Positions 1 through 7,993 of a stretch of DNA of 19,958 nt are shown piece after piece. Below the pieces are notes generated by a model. The model was not told where the DNA came from and did not search any database. It saw nothing but the letters and a program-made list of their open reading frames with translations. The number at the start of each line of letters is the position of its first letter. The first letter of the stretch is position 1. The translations under genes were made by a program, and so were the position numbers. The stretch is from a bacterium (GTDB taxonomy: Bacteria; Chloroflexota; Dormibacteria; UBA8260; Bog-877): positions 1 to 19,958 of the forward strand of contig JAKABA010000058.1 in NCBI GenBank assembly GCA_021802115.1, given 5' to 3'.

Positions 1-121
1 TGCATACCGGTCCGGACGTCTTTCGGTTGTCGGATCGGGTTCTTGCGCTGCCCATCAGTACGATTTGGGGCGCCTGAACTCAACTTCAGCACCAACCTTG
101 CAACTCTCTTTGCAACAACCC
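1..121. other. Flank downstream of tmRNA, no gene seen
   Basis: No convincing coding region or RNA gene is visible. The only structure is a pair of TTGCAA hexamers at 98-103 and 110-115, six bases apart. They can pair as a short hairpin just beyond the mature tmRNA 3' end. There is no T-run, so this is not a standard intrinsic terminator; it may be a processing or weak termination element. Confidence 0.4.
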
Positions 122-509
<388 letters not shown>

Positions 510-527
510 ACGGAAGGTCGCAACCTC

Positions 528-556
528 ACTATACCCAATTTCCACCCGGGGCGGCG
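528..556 (-). promoter_or_regulatory. Possible ssrA promoter (-10 only)
   Basis: A TATAGT hexamer at 533-528 (minus strand) sits about 18 nt before the mature tmRNA 5' end at 509, leaving room for a short 5' leader. No recognisable -35 hexamer lies 17 nt upstream (about 556-551 is GC-rich), so this is a weak call from the -10 alone. Confidence 0.35.
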
Positions 557-630
557 GGGCTCCGCCTTGAGATCGGCCTCGCCAACCGAACCCGGCCCCG
601 GGTGATGCGGCGGGCAGGGCCGGGGAAGGA

Positions 631-647
631 CCTCGGCACCACCGAGG
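631..647. terminator. Stem-loop between smpB and ssrA
   Basis: CCTCGG (631-636) and CCGAGG (642-647) form a perfect 6-bp stem around a 5-nt loop, about 80 nt past the smpB stop. There is no T-run after it on the minus strand. It may weaken read-through from smpB into ssrA, but an intrinsic terminator is not proven. Confidence 0.3.
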
Positions 648-728
648 CCCCCACCGCGCTTGGGTCCGGGCTCCTATAAGGTGTGGTCTCGCCCCAGGTG
701 GCGCGCGGGGGCGGGTTACACGGCGGCC

Positions 729-1199
729 TCAGGCCTTCCAGTTCCGAGCCAGCCCGCGCTGGATCTCGCGACGGGCGTCCTTCTCCATCAGAGCAGCTCG
801 TTTGTCGTACTCTCGCTTGCCGCGGCAGACGCCCACCTGGACCTTGACCCGGTTGCTGCTCAGATGCATGTCGAGCGGAATCAGAGTTATTCCGGGCTGC
901 TTCACCAGTCCCGCCAGATGCCCGATCTCACGGCGATGGAGCAACAGCCGGCGGGCCCTGGCCGGCTCATGGTTCAACCTGTTGCCGAACTGATAGGGCT
1001 GAATGTGAGAGCCGAGCAGCCAAGCCTGGCCGCGCTCGATCCGGATGTACGCTTCCGCGATCTGCACCCCCCCCTGGCGCAGCGACCGCACCTCGGTGCC
1101 GTGCAGCTCGAGGCCGGCTTCGAACTGCTCCAGGACGTGGTATTCGTGCCAGGCGCGGCGGTTGCGCGCGAGCAGCGCCTGGTGCTCGGAATCACTCAT
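729..1199 (-). CDS. smpB: SsrA-binding protein SmpB
   Basis: A 156-residue SmpB, normal for the family. It binds the tRNA-like part of tmRNA and delivers it to stalled ribosomes. The family core is visible: NRRAWHEYHVLEQFEAGLEL with LHGTEVRSLRQG (about residues 13-43), then EAYIRIERGQAWLLGSHIQPY, and near the C-terminus KVQVGVCRGKREYDKR followed by the basic tail that enters the mRNA channel. The ATG at 1199-1197 overlaps the fmt stop (ATGA), and no Shine-Dalgarno sequence precedes it, so translation is probably coupled to fmt. Its RNA partner ssrA lies 219 nt downstream on the same strand, a common pairing. Confidence 0.97.
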   Translation of the reverse strand: MSDSEHQALLARNRRAWHEYHVLEQFEAGLELHGTEVRSLRQGGVQIAEAYIRIERGQAWLLGSHIQPYQFGNRLNHEPARARRLLLHRREIGHLAGLVKQPGITLIPLDMHLSSNRVKVQVGVCRGKREYDKRAALMEKDARREIQRGLARNWKA

Positions 1200-2128
1200 T
1201 CGCGGTGGCCAGTGGAGATTGGGCGGCGTCCCCTCAGGAAGGCCCGAGGACCCATCGGCCTGCCTCCAGGCGGCTGAACCATCGAGATTTGGAAGGCACC
1301 ATCCCCGGTGCTGACCAGCGCCGAATCACCCTCCCCGCCGATCAGGGTCCCCGGCGTGGCCGCTGCCGTCCCCGCTGGCCACGGCAGCGCGGTGCCGGCC
1401 AGCAGCTTGACCCTGGCACCTCCCAAGGGCACCGAGACTCCCGGCCAGGGGCTGAGGGCACGCAGGCGCCGCTCAATCTCCACCCCTGGCAGGGCCCAGT
1501 CCACCTCCCCGTCCAGCCGGGTCACCTTGCGGGAGTAGGTGGCGGAGCCATCCTCCTGCGGCCGAGTGTGGACCGCTCTCTTTTGGCGCTCGTCCAGCAC
1601 CTGGATCAGGAGCCGCGCGCCGACGTCGGCCAGCTCACGCTCCAGATCCGGGGTGGTCGCCCGGGGTGGGATCGCGATCTCTTCCTGGGCCAGGATCGGT
1701 CCGGCATCAAGACGGGCGTCCATCTGGTAGATGGTGACACCGGTCATGCCGTCGCCGGCCAGGATGGCAGCCGCCACCGGAGAGGCACCGCGATGCCGAG
1801 GGAGCAGCGAGGGATGAACTCCCAGGGCGCCGTTGGGGAACAGCCCGAGCACCGTCGCCGGGATCAGTTGACCGTAGGCGCAGACAACCAGAACCTCGGC
1901 CGCCAGCTCGGGCGAGGCCAGCGCCCACTCGCGCGAAAGCCGGTCCGGCTGGGCGGTGCGCAGACCGAGCTGCTGGGCCAGATCGCGCACCGGTCGCGGC
2001 GCCGGCCGGCCCCGGCTGCCCCGGGCATCAGGGGCAGTGATCACCAGGGCGACAGGGTGCGCTGAAGCGGCCAGCGCCCTCAGCGATGGCAGCGAGAACT
2101 CCGCCGACCCAGCGAACACCACCCGCAC
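1196..2128 (-). CDS. fmt: Methionyl-tRNA formyltransferase
   Basis: Transfers a formyl group from 10-formyltetrahydrofolate to initiator Met-tRNA in the cytoplasm. The GTG start at 2128 gives MRVVFAGSAEF, the usual family N-terminus, and has GGGAGG 8 nt upstream; an upstream in-frame start at 2218 would add 30 unconserved residues overlapping priA. The protein is 310 residues, a normal length. The N-terminal Rossmann domain has VHPSLLPRHRGASP (104-117) and VTIYQMDARLDAGPILAQ (131-148), with His105 and Asp141 in catalytic positions. The catalytic Asn expected two residues before the His is Gly103 (codon GGA, 1822-1820). The C-terminal OB-like domain has ALSPWPGVSV. The stop overlaps smpB; priA is 58 nt upstream. 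The deformylase gene def, often adjacent, is absent. Confidence 0.93.
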   Translation of the reverse strand: MRVVFAGSAEFSLPSLRALAASAHPVALVITAPDARGSRGRPAPRPVRDLAQQLGLRTAQPDRLSREWALASPELAAEVLVVCAYGQLIPATVLGLFPNGALGVHPSLLPRHRGASPVAAAILAGDGMTGVTIYQMDARLDAGPILAQEEIAIPPRATTPDLERELADVGARLLIQVLDERQKRAVHTRPQEDGSATYSRKVTRLDGEVDWALPGVEIERRLRALSPWPGVSVPLGGARVKLLAGTALPWPAGTAAATPGTLIGGEGDSALVSTGDGAFQISMVQPPGGRPMGPRAFLRGRRPISTGHRE

Positions 2129-2186
2129 CGTGCCAACCTCCCAAGCCCGGACCAGAACGCGATTATCGAGGTCGGCCCAGCCGACG

Positions 2187-4196
2187 TCAGCCGGGATCGA
2201 CGTCCAGCGCCCATCCACGGCCGCTGGGAAGCTGCTCGACCAGCCCGTCCAGCCTTCCCCCGCGCAGGGTCACCTGCCAACGGTAAAGGCTGCGCAACTT
2301 GGGGATGAACGCCGGGGCCGGGCCGAGCACCTCGATGGCCTGCTCCGCTGCCAGGGTCCGCAGGCGATGGGCCTCGCGCTCGGCGTCGGCGCGCGCCTCG
2401 TCCTCCATGGCGGCGCTCCGCGTCAGCACCAGCAACTTGCTGAAAGGAGGAAAGCGCAGCTGGCGGCGGACCTCGAGCTCCACCTCCGCGAAGCCCTCAT
2501 AGTCATGGTTCACCGCCCGCTCCACGGCCTCATGCTCGGGACTGTAGGTCTGCAGGATCACCTCCGCTGGCTCATCTCCCCGACCGGCCCGGCCGGCCAC
2601 CTGGGTGAGCAGGGAGAAGGTCCGCTCCGAGGCTCGAAAGTCCGGGAAGTTGAGCGCGATGTCGGCGTTGACGATCCCCACCAGGCGGACTCCGGGGAGA
2701 TCCCAGCCCTTGGCCACCATCTGGGTGCCGATCAGGAGGTCGGCGCGCCGCTCCGCGAACGCCTCGTAGATCTCCCGATGGGCATCGCGGTGGCCCACCG
2801 TGTCCCGGTCCATGCGCAGGATTCGAGCCGCCGGCCAGAGCGCCCGCGCCTCCGCCTCCACCCGCTCGGTGCCAGCTCCGAGAGGGCGCAAGATCTTGCC
2901 CCCACAGCTGGGACAGAGGTCGGGCAGGCGTACCTGGTGGCCGCAGTAGTGGCACGTGCAGAGGTGGTCCGCCGCGTGCAGAGTCAGGGACACCGCGCAG
3001 TTGGGACACCCCAGCGCCTCCCCACATCCTCGACAGAGCACCACGCTCGAGATTCCCCTCCGATTTAGAAATAGGATGCTCTGCCCGCCCTCTGCGAGAG
3101 TCCTGGTGACCGCGGCGGCCAGGCGACGGGAGAACGGCGAACGATTGCCCCAGGCGAGCTCCTCCCTGAGGTCGACAACGGTCACCGGGGGCAGGGCACG
3201 CCCTCCGTAGCGCCCGGCCAGGCGGAGCATCGCCAGCTCGGCACCGGACTTGGCCTGGTGGTAGGTCTCGAGCCGCGGAGTGGCACTGCCCAGGACCACG
3301 GGTACAGACAGGATCCGGCCCAGCCGGCGGGCCACCTCGACCGCGTGATAGCGCGGCACCCGGTCGTACTGCTTGTAGGAGGTTGAGTCCTCCTCGTCCA
3401 CGATGACCACCCCCAGGTTGGGCATGGGGGCGAAAATCGCGCTGCGGGAGCCCACCACCACGTCGGCCTCCCCAGCCCTAACTCGGCGCCACTCCCTGCC
3501 CCGCTCAGCCACCGTGAGCCCGGAGTGGAGGACAGCCACGCGCCCCGGGAAATGGACCGAGAACCTCGCCACGGTCTGCGGGGTGAGAGAGATCTCCGGG
3601 ATCAGGACGATGGCGCCGCGGCCCTGGTCGAGGGCGGACCGGATCGCAGCCAGGTAGATCTCCGTCTTGCCCGACCCGGTCACCCCGAAGAGGAGGAACT
3701 CCTCGGACGACGACCACATGACGGCCCGGCGGATGGGCTCGAAGACCCGCTCCTGGTCAGAGCTCAGGTGGAGCGGCGGGCGGTTGCGCTCGGCTGCGGT
3801 TCGCTCCTCCCCTGCGGTGCGGGGGCGGCGGCGGGTGGCCCGGGCGCCAGGGCGCCCGGTGCGCAGGGCTGGCGGCACCATGGCTCGGATCACGTCTGGG
3901 ATCGGGCTCAGATAGTAGGCGGAGATCCACTGGGCGAGGCTGAGCTGGTGCGGCAGCAGAAGCGGATCCAGGTCGCGAATCCGCTCCACCTCGCGCAGCC
4001 GCTCCACCGGCGACTGCTCCAAAAGCTCCACCACAAAGGCGAAGACATGGCGCCTGCCGAACGGCACCACCACCCGCTGGCCAAGCTGGATCGAGTCCCG
4101 CAGCTGCTCTGGCAGTTGGTAGTCGTAGAGCTGCCCCGGGGGACCGGCAGGCAGGTCCGGGGCCACCCGCGCCACCCGTGGCGGGGCCTTGGTCAA
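2187..4196 (-). CDS. priA: Primosomal protein N' (PriA), replication-restart helicase
   Basis: A 669-residue superfamily-2 helicase that reloads the replisome at collapsed forks, somewhat shorter than E. coli PriA (732). In order: an N-terminal 3'-DNA-binding region (LYDYQLPEQL, VVVPFGRRHVFAFVVEL); Walker A GVTGSGKTE at 171-179; a Walker B region VIVDEEDSTSYKQ with DEED at 267-270 instead of the usual DEEH; eight zinc-ligand cysteines at 388, 391, 397, 400, 415, 418, 428 and 431; and motifs V-VI with QMVAKGWDLPGV and LLTQVAGRAGRG. The TTG start at 4196 overlaps the coaBC stop (TTGA), implying coupling; GTG codons at residues 8 and 11 are alternatives. The zinc site and helicase motifs argue that it is active, unlike the degenerate actinobacterial PriA. 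Confidence 0.94.
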   Translation of the reverse strand: MTKAPPRVARVAPDLPAGPPGQLYDYQLPEQLRDSIQLGQRVVVPFGRRHVFAFVVELLEQSPVERLREVERIRDLDPLLLPHQLSLAQWISAYYLSPIPDVIRAMVPPALRTGRPGARATRRRPRTAGEERTAAERNRPPLHLSSDQERVFEPIRRAVMWSSSEEFLLFGVTGSGKTEIYLAAIRSALDQGRGAIVLIPEISLTPQTVARFSVHFPGRVAVLHSGLTVAERGREWRRVRAGEADVVVGSRSAIFAPMPNLGVVIVDEEDSTSYKQYDRVPRYHAVEVARRLGRILSVPVVLGSATPRLETYHQAKSGAELAMLRLAGRYGGRALPPVTVVDLREELAWGNRSPFSRRLAAAVTRTLAEGGQSILFLNRRGISSVVLCRGCGEALGCPNCAVSLTLHAADHLCTCHYCGHQVRLPDLCPSCGGKILRPLGAGTERVEAEARALWPAARILRMDRDTVGHRDAHREIYEAFAERRADLLIGTQMVAKGWDLPGVRLVGIVNADIALNFPDFRASERTFSLLTQVAGRAGRGDEPAEVILQTYSPEHEAVERAVNHDYEGFAEVELEVRRQLRFPPFSKLLVLTRSAAMEDEARADAEREAHRLRTLAAEQAIEVLGPAPAFIPKLRSLYRWQVTLRGGRLDGLVEQLPSGRGWALDVDPG

Positions 4197-5458
4197 TCCT
4201 GCCCCGCGGCCCCCTGGTCCGGCGCCATCAGCCCCTGGGCCAGATCCAAAATCCTGCTGGCGATCTCCTGCTTGGGGGCCCAGGGCAGCTCGACCTCCCG
4301 GCCGTCCCGGATCAGGACCGTGGCCTCGGCCCGGTCACCGCCCATGGCCGAATGAGTCCCCGCCACCGGATTGGCCACCAGCATGTCGCAGCCCTTCTCG
4401 AGCAGTTTGGCGAGGCCACGCTCCCTGACAGACTCCGTCTCAGCGGCGAACCCGACCACCCGGCAGGAAGGCGGGCGGCGGGCCATGATCTCCGCGAGCA
4501 CATCCACGTTGGCGACCAGGCGCAGCTCCGGGTTGGGCTGTTCCCGGCGGTGGAGCTTGGCTTTGGCGGGTTCGGCCACACGGTAGTCCGCCACGGCCGC
4601 CGCCATCATCACCAGCCGCACCCGTGGCAGCACCTCGAGGGAGGCCGCCAGCATTTCGGCCGCTGTCTCGACCCGGACGATCTTCACTCCAGGCGCCTCC
4701 GCTATCAGGTCAGCCGCCGTGACCAGGTGCACCAGGGCGCCCCGGTGGGCCGCCTCCAGGCTCAGCGCGTGGCCCATCCTGCCGCTGCTGCGGTTGCCCA
4801 GAAAGCGCACCGGATCGATGGGCTCGCGGGTGCCACCCGAAGTGACCAGCACCTCCACCCCGGCGAGCGTGCCGGCGCCCCACAGAAGCTCCCCGGCCGC
4901 CTGCAGGATCTCCTCCGGCTCAGCCATCCGACCCGGGCCCCACCGCCCGGAGGCGAGCCTGCCGCTGCCCGGGCCGACCACCGTGAGTCCGCGGCTCCTC
5001 AGAGTCTGCAGATTGGCCTGGGTGGCGGGATGGGTCCACATGGCAGTCTCCATGGCAGGGGCCAGCAGCACCGGCGCAGAGGTTGCCAGCAAAGTCGCAC
5101 TGACCAGGTCGTCGGCCAGCCCCACCGCGAGCCGGGCGATGGTGCTGGCGGTCGCCGGCACCACCAGGTGGCACTCGGCCCAGCCGGCCAGGTCCAGGTG
5201 GGCCATGCCGTGGCCGGCAATCGAGCCGCCACCCTCAGAGTCGGGCAGGGTCGTGGCCAGGGCAACCGGGCGTCCGGAGAGCGCCTGCAGGCTCAGCGGC
5301 GACACCAGGGTGGCGGCCGCTTCGGTCATCGCCACCCGGACCTCGGCCCCCTCCTGGCGCAGCCTTGTCACCAGTGCCGGTACCTTGACGGCCGCGATAC
5401 CGCCGCATACATGCACCACGATCTGGCGGCCTGCGAAGCTGGCGCTGGAGTCAGCCAT
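4193..5458 (-). CDS. coaBC: Bifunctional phosphopantothenoylcysteine decarboxylase / phosphopantothenate-cysteine ligase
   Basis: Carries out two successive steps of coenzyme A synthesis from 4'-phosphopantothenate: CoaB adds cysteine and CoaC decarboxylates the product. The 421-residue fusion has the CoaC flavoprotein domain first (about 1-190): CGGIAAVK (18-25), active-site His87 in MAHLDLAGWAE, PATASTIARLAVGLADD, and LLAPAMETAMW (131-141), where the usual PAMN is PAME (Glu137). The clamp cysteine seen in many CoaC (ACGD) is replaced by LASGRWGPGRM. The CoaB domain (about 200-421) has VLVTSGGTREPIDPVRFLGN, SSGRMG and AAAVADYRVAEPAKAKLHR. The ATG at 5458 is two bases past the gmk stop, and the stop overlaps priA. 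rpoZ, often found between gmk and coaBC, is not here. Confidence 0.95.
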   Translation of the reverse strand: MADSSASFAGRQIVVHVCGGIAAVKVPALVTRLRQEGAEVRVAMTEAAATLVSPLSLQALSGRPVALATTLPDSEGGGSIAGHGMAHLDLAGWAECHLVVPATASTIARLAVGLADDLVSATLLATSAPVLLAPAMETAMWTHPATQANLQTLRSRGLTVVGPGSGRLASGRWGPGRMAEPEEILQAAGELLWGAGTLAGVEVLVTSGGTREPIDPVRFLGNRSSGRMGHALSLEAAHRGALVHLVTAADLIAEAPGVKIVRVETAAEMLAASLEVLPRVRLVMMAAAVADYRVAEPAKAKLHRREQPNPELRLVANVDVLAEIMARRPPSCRVVGFAAETESVRERGLAKLLEKGCDMLVANPVAGTHSAMGGDRAEATVLIRDGREVELPWAPKQEIASRILDLAQGLMAPDQGAAGQD

Positions 5459-5460
5459 GG

Positions 5461-6105
5461 TCAGGCCATTGTGGCAGGCCGCCGGGACGAGCCCTCGTCG
5501 GGATTTGGATAGAGGATGGCAGCGATCTCACCGGCCGCCCGGTCGACCTCGTCGTTGACGACCCGATGGTGGTACCAGCGGGCCTCCTCGAGTTCGCGCT
5601 CCGCGTCCCTGGTGCGGGTGGCCAGCTCTGGCGCGCTCTCGGTCTCTCTTTGCTTCAGCCGTTGGCGCAGCACCTCGCGGGAGGGCGGTGCCAGAAATAT
5701 GAACACCGCGTCTGCCGCGCCGGAGCGAAGCTGAGAGGCGCCCTGGACGTCGATCTTGAGCAGCACGTCACGGCCTTGCTGGCGCAGATCCTCGACCCGC
5801 TCCCTGGCCGTCCCATAGAGATTGCCATGCACGGTCGCCGTCTCCAGGAAGGCCCCGGCGTCCCGCTTGGCCAGGAATTCGCGTTGGCTGATGAACGAGT
5901 AATCGACGCCGTCCCGCTCTCCCGGTCGAGGCTGCCGGGTGGTGTAGGCGACCGGCCGCGATATGGCGGGGACCAGCTCCATCAGTCGTTTGATGACCGT
6001 GTCCTTGCCAACTCCGCTGGGCCCGGAGAGCACAACCAGGCGGCCCCGCCTAGCCTGCCCGAATGCGGCTGCGCTCACCATCGCGCCCCGTCCAGGTCGC
6101 TCCAT
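5461..6105 (-). CDS. gmk: Guanylate kinase
   Basis: Phosphorylates GMP to GDP with ATP in the cytoplasm. The P-loop is GPSGVGKDT (28-36): the residue after Lys is Asp and then Thr, where many enzymes have GKGT or GKSS. Further family signatures are RPVAYTTRQPRPGERDGVDY (GMP-binding), FISQREFLAKRDAGAFLE, YGTARERVE, DVLLKIDVQGASQLR and FIFLAPPS. At 214 residues it is slightly long at the N-terminus. The ATG at 6105 has GGAG about 10 nt upstream and overlaps the end of the RluD-like gene by 31 nt; the ATG at 6081 (206 residues) is a reasonable alternative. It forms a tight run with coaBC and priA. Confidence 0.95.
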   Translation of the reverse strand: MERPGRGAMVSAAAFGQARRGRLVVLSGPSGVGKDTVIKRLMELVPAISRPVAYTTRQPRPGERDGVDYSFISQREFLAKRDAGAFLETATVHGNLYGTARERVEDLRQQGRDVLLKIDVQGASQLRSGAADAVFIFLAPPSREVLRQRLKQRETESAPELATRTRDAERELEEARWYHHRVVNDEVDRAAGEIAAILYPNPDEGSSRRPATMA

Positions 6106-7052
6106 GGCCAGCGCGCTCCACTTCCCGAATCGGCCCCCAGCTTGAGTCGGACCGCCTCGAGATCCTCCGGCAACCGGCTGCAGAACACCATCTCCCGGCC
6201 GGTCCCGGGGTGACGAAGGTGCAGCATCGCCGCGTGCAGCGCCGGTCGGTCGGAGACCGCCTGGGCTCCGCTGTAGAGGGGATCTCCCTCCAGGGGATGC
6301 CCGATGTAGGCCAGGTGGACCCGGATCTGGTGGGTCCGGCCCGACAGCAATCGCAGCCGCAGAGCGGTGTGGTGGGGCAGCCGCTCCAGCACGAAGAACT
6401 CGGTGGCCGCGTCACGACCCTCCGCGGTCACGCTCATCCGCCGGGGCCGGGACCGATCCCGGCCCACCGCAGCCTCGATTCGCCCACTGTCCTCGCGGAA
6501 GGCGCCTGAGGCCAGCGCCCAGTACTCCCGGCCCAGCGCCCGCGACCGCAGCTGCTCAGCGAGGTCGCGGTGGGCATCGTCGGTGCGGGCCAGCACCAGC
6601 AGGCCACTGGTCCCGCGATCGAGTCGATGCACGATGCCGGGTCGCTCCGGGCCGCCGACCGTGGACCATGGGCCGTCCCAGGCGCGCACCACGTCGGCCA
6701 GCGTGGCGCCGTGGTGCGCGGGCGCGGGATGCACCACCATGCCGGCGGGCTTGTCCACGACTGCAATCAGTTCATCCTGGTAGACCAGCCGCACGGGGCC
6801 CGTGGCCACCGGGGCGTCCGAGTTCACGAGAAGCTCTCGGACTGAGACGATGGCTCCGCCCGAAAGCTGCGTGGACGGCCTCTGCACCACCGCCCCACCG
6901 ACCTGGACCAACCCGGCCAACACCAGCTGGTGAGCTCTCGCCCGCCCACTCCCCAAGCGGCTTGCCAGGAAAGAGTCGAGCCTGACCCCCGCCTCGTCTG
7001 GGTCCACCGGCAGCAGGGTCCCGCCCTCCTGAGCTTCGGCCAGGTCAGCCAT
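6075..7052 (-). CDS. RluA/RluD-family ribosomal pseudouridine synthase
   Basis: Converts specific uridines of RNA, most likely 23S rRNA, to pseudouridine. An N-terminal S4-like RNA-binding domain (RLDSFLASRLGSGRARAHQL, about 24-43) precedes the catalytic domain. The catalytic motif is GIVHRLDRGTSGLLVLAR, with Asp145 as nucleophile. VDKPAGMVVHPAPAHHG and RTHQIRVHLAYIGHPLEGDPLY are also typical. Length is 325 residues, normal for RluD. The ATG at 7052 is preceded by GGAGG with an 8-nt spacer, and it overlaps the lspA stop by 8 nt, so the two are probably coupled; the in-frame extension upstream is just lspA read in another frame. RluD is the likely subtype because of the S4 domain and the lspA neighbour, but target sites cannot be read from sequence. 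Confidence 0.94.
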   Translation of the reverse strand: MADLAEAQEGGTLLPVDPDEAGVRLDSFLASRLGSGRARAHQLVLAGLVQVGGAVVQRPSTQLSGGAIVSVRELLVNSDAPVATGPVRLVYQDELIAVVDKPAGMVVHPAPAHHGATLADVVRAWDGPWSTVGGPERPGIVHRLDRGTSGLLVLARTDDAHRDLAEQLRSRALGREYWALASGAFREDSGRIEAAVGRDRSRPRRMSVTAEGRDAATEFFVLERLPHHTALRLRLLSGRTHQIRVHLAYIGHPLEGDPLYSGAQAVSDRPALHAAMLHLRHPGTGREMVFCSRLPEDLEAVRLKLGADSGSGARWPWSDLDGARW

Positions 7053-7620
7053 CCCGGCGTCCCTCCAGCAGGAACCGCAGCACCACCAGCACCATCCCCA
7101 CCGTGATCCCGCTGTCGGCCACGTTGAAGACCGGCCAGTGAGGAAGTTGAATGAAGTCCACCACATAACCCTGGGTGATCCGGTCGATGCCGTTGGCGAC
7201 GGCGCCCCCGACCACCATCCCGACCGCGGCCTGGACCCACCAGTGCTCGGCGCCCAAGCGCCGCCAGAACCAGATCGCCGCCGCCACCACCAGCAGCGCC
7301 ACCAACAGGAACAGCCAGTCCAGGTTGGGCAGGATGCTGAAGGCGGCACCGCTGTTCTCGATGTAGTGAATGTGCACCGGGGCCCCCGGCCAGAGCTCTT
7401 GGCCGAGCGCCAGGGAGTGGACGACCCAGAGTTTGGTGAGCCGGTCGATCACGAACACAGCAAGCGCGGCCACCACCAGCCACAGGGGCCATGACCCGGG
7501 ACGGGCGGCAGTCCGGTTCAGCTCGGCCGCCCCGGACGGGGACTCGTCAGTCGCGCCGCGCCTCCTTGCAGGGAATGCACTTGGTCGCGTAGGGGAGCGC
7601 CTTGAGCCTCTCGATGTCAA
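7045..7620 (-). CDS. lspA: Lipoprotein signal peptidase (signal peptidase II), start uncertain
   Basis: Membrane aspartyl protease that removes signal peptides from diacylated prolipoproteins. Family motifs are clear: VIDRLTKLW after the first membrane segment, HYIENSGAAFSIL, GGAVANGIDRITQGYVVDF (first catalytic Asp) and FNVADSGITVG (second catalytic Asp). There are four hydrophobic segments. The start is a problem. No ATG, GTG or TTG lies in frame between the TTG at 7620 (74 nt inside the upstream TraR/DksA-type gene) and GTG codons at 7476 and 7473, which cut into the first membrane segment WPLWLVVAALAVFVI. The 7620 start is used here as the only one leaving that segment whole (191 residues); the 7476 start gives 143. 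The gene is coupled to the RluD-like gene downstream. Confidence 0.9.
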   Translation of the reverse strand: MTSRGSRRSPTRPSAFPARRRGATDESPSGAAELNRTAARPGSWPLWLVVAALAVFVIDRLTKLWVVHSLALGQELWPGAPVHIHYIENSGAAFSILPNLDWLFLLVALLVVAAAIWFWRRLGAEHWWVQAAVGMVVGGAVANGIDRITQGYVVDFIQLPHWPVFNVADSGITVGMVLVVLRFLLEGRRDG

Positions 7621-7915
7621 TCTCCTGGCCACAGCTCCGACAGATACCGTACTCGCCGCGCTCCAAACGGCCCAGGGCGTCCTGGCACTGCGAGAACATC
7701 TGATCCAGGTTCTCACGGATAGCCAGCTGCCGGTCATGTTCCTCCATCTCCCCCGCGTGGTCGGTGGGATGCTCGTGAAAGTGGGCTTCGTCGCGTCCGA
7801 CACCGTCCGACCGGAGCTGGTCGAGCTCATGTTGCAGCCGGTCGCGCTCGCCCTCCACCTGCATCCGAATCCCGTCGAGTTCGCGCTCGCGCGTGGAAGT
7901 GGACGTTTCGGTCAT
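7547..7915 (-). CDS. TraR/DksA-type C4 zinc-finger protein
   Basis: A 122-residue protein with an N-terminal charged coiled-coil-like region (RERELDGIRMQVEGERDRLQ, about residues 9-28) and a C-terminal zinc finger, YGICRSCGQEIDIERLKALP followed by TKCIPCKE, with four cysteines in C-x2-C and C-x2-C pairs. This is the TraR/DksA architecture; proteins of this kind can bind the RNA polymerase secondary channel. EHPTDHAGEMEEHDRQLAI in the middle is typical of the YteA/TraR branch in Gram-positive-type bacteria. Whether it modulates transcription like DksA cannot be told from sequence. The ATG at 7915 has GAGG about 9 nt upstream. It heads the lspA-to-smpB run and is separated from ileS by a 78-nt gap. 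Confidence 0.88.
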   Translation of the reverse strand: MTETSTSTRERELDGIRMQVEGERDRLQHELDQLRSDGVGRDEAHFHEHPTDHAGEMEEHDRQLAIRENLDQMFSQCQDALGRLERGEYGICRSCGQEIDIERLKALPYATKCIPCKEARRD

Positions 7916-7943
7916 GCTCCTGCACCTCGATGCTTGGCGATGG

Positions 7944-7976
7944 GCCCCCAGAAGCAGCCGCGTGCTGGACGGGGGC
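7944..7976. other. Stem-loop in the ileS / TraR-type gene gap
   Basis: GCCCCC (7944-7949) pairs perfectly with GGGGGC (7971-7976), and AGCA/TGCT inside extends the stem with a small bulge. It lies between the ileS stop and the next start. It is stable but has no T-run, so it could be an attenuating or stabilising hairpin, not a classic terminator. Confidence 0.35.
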
Positions 7977-7993
7977 GGAGGAATTATGGCCTC

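Noticed and set aside
4178..5512. A 444-residue plus-strand open frame opposite coaBC
   Set aside because: Shadow of coaBC; composition rich in Gly, His, Gln and Arg, with no family resemblance.
6824..7492. ATG at 7492 as the lspA start
   Set aside because: It is out of frame with the LspA motifs; its frame gives a Gly/Arg-rich protein with no membrane segments.
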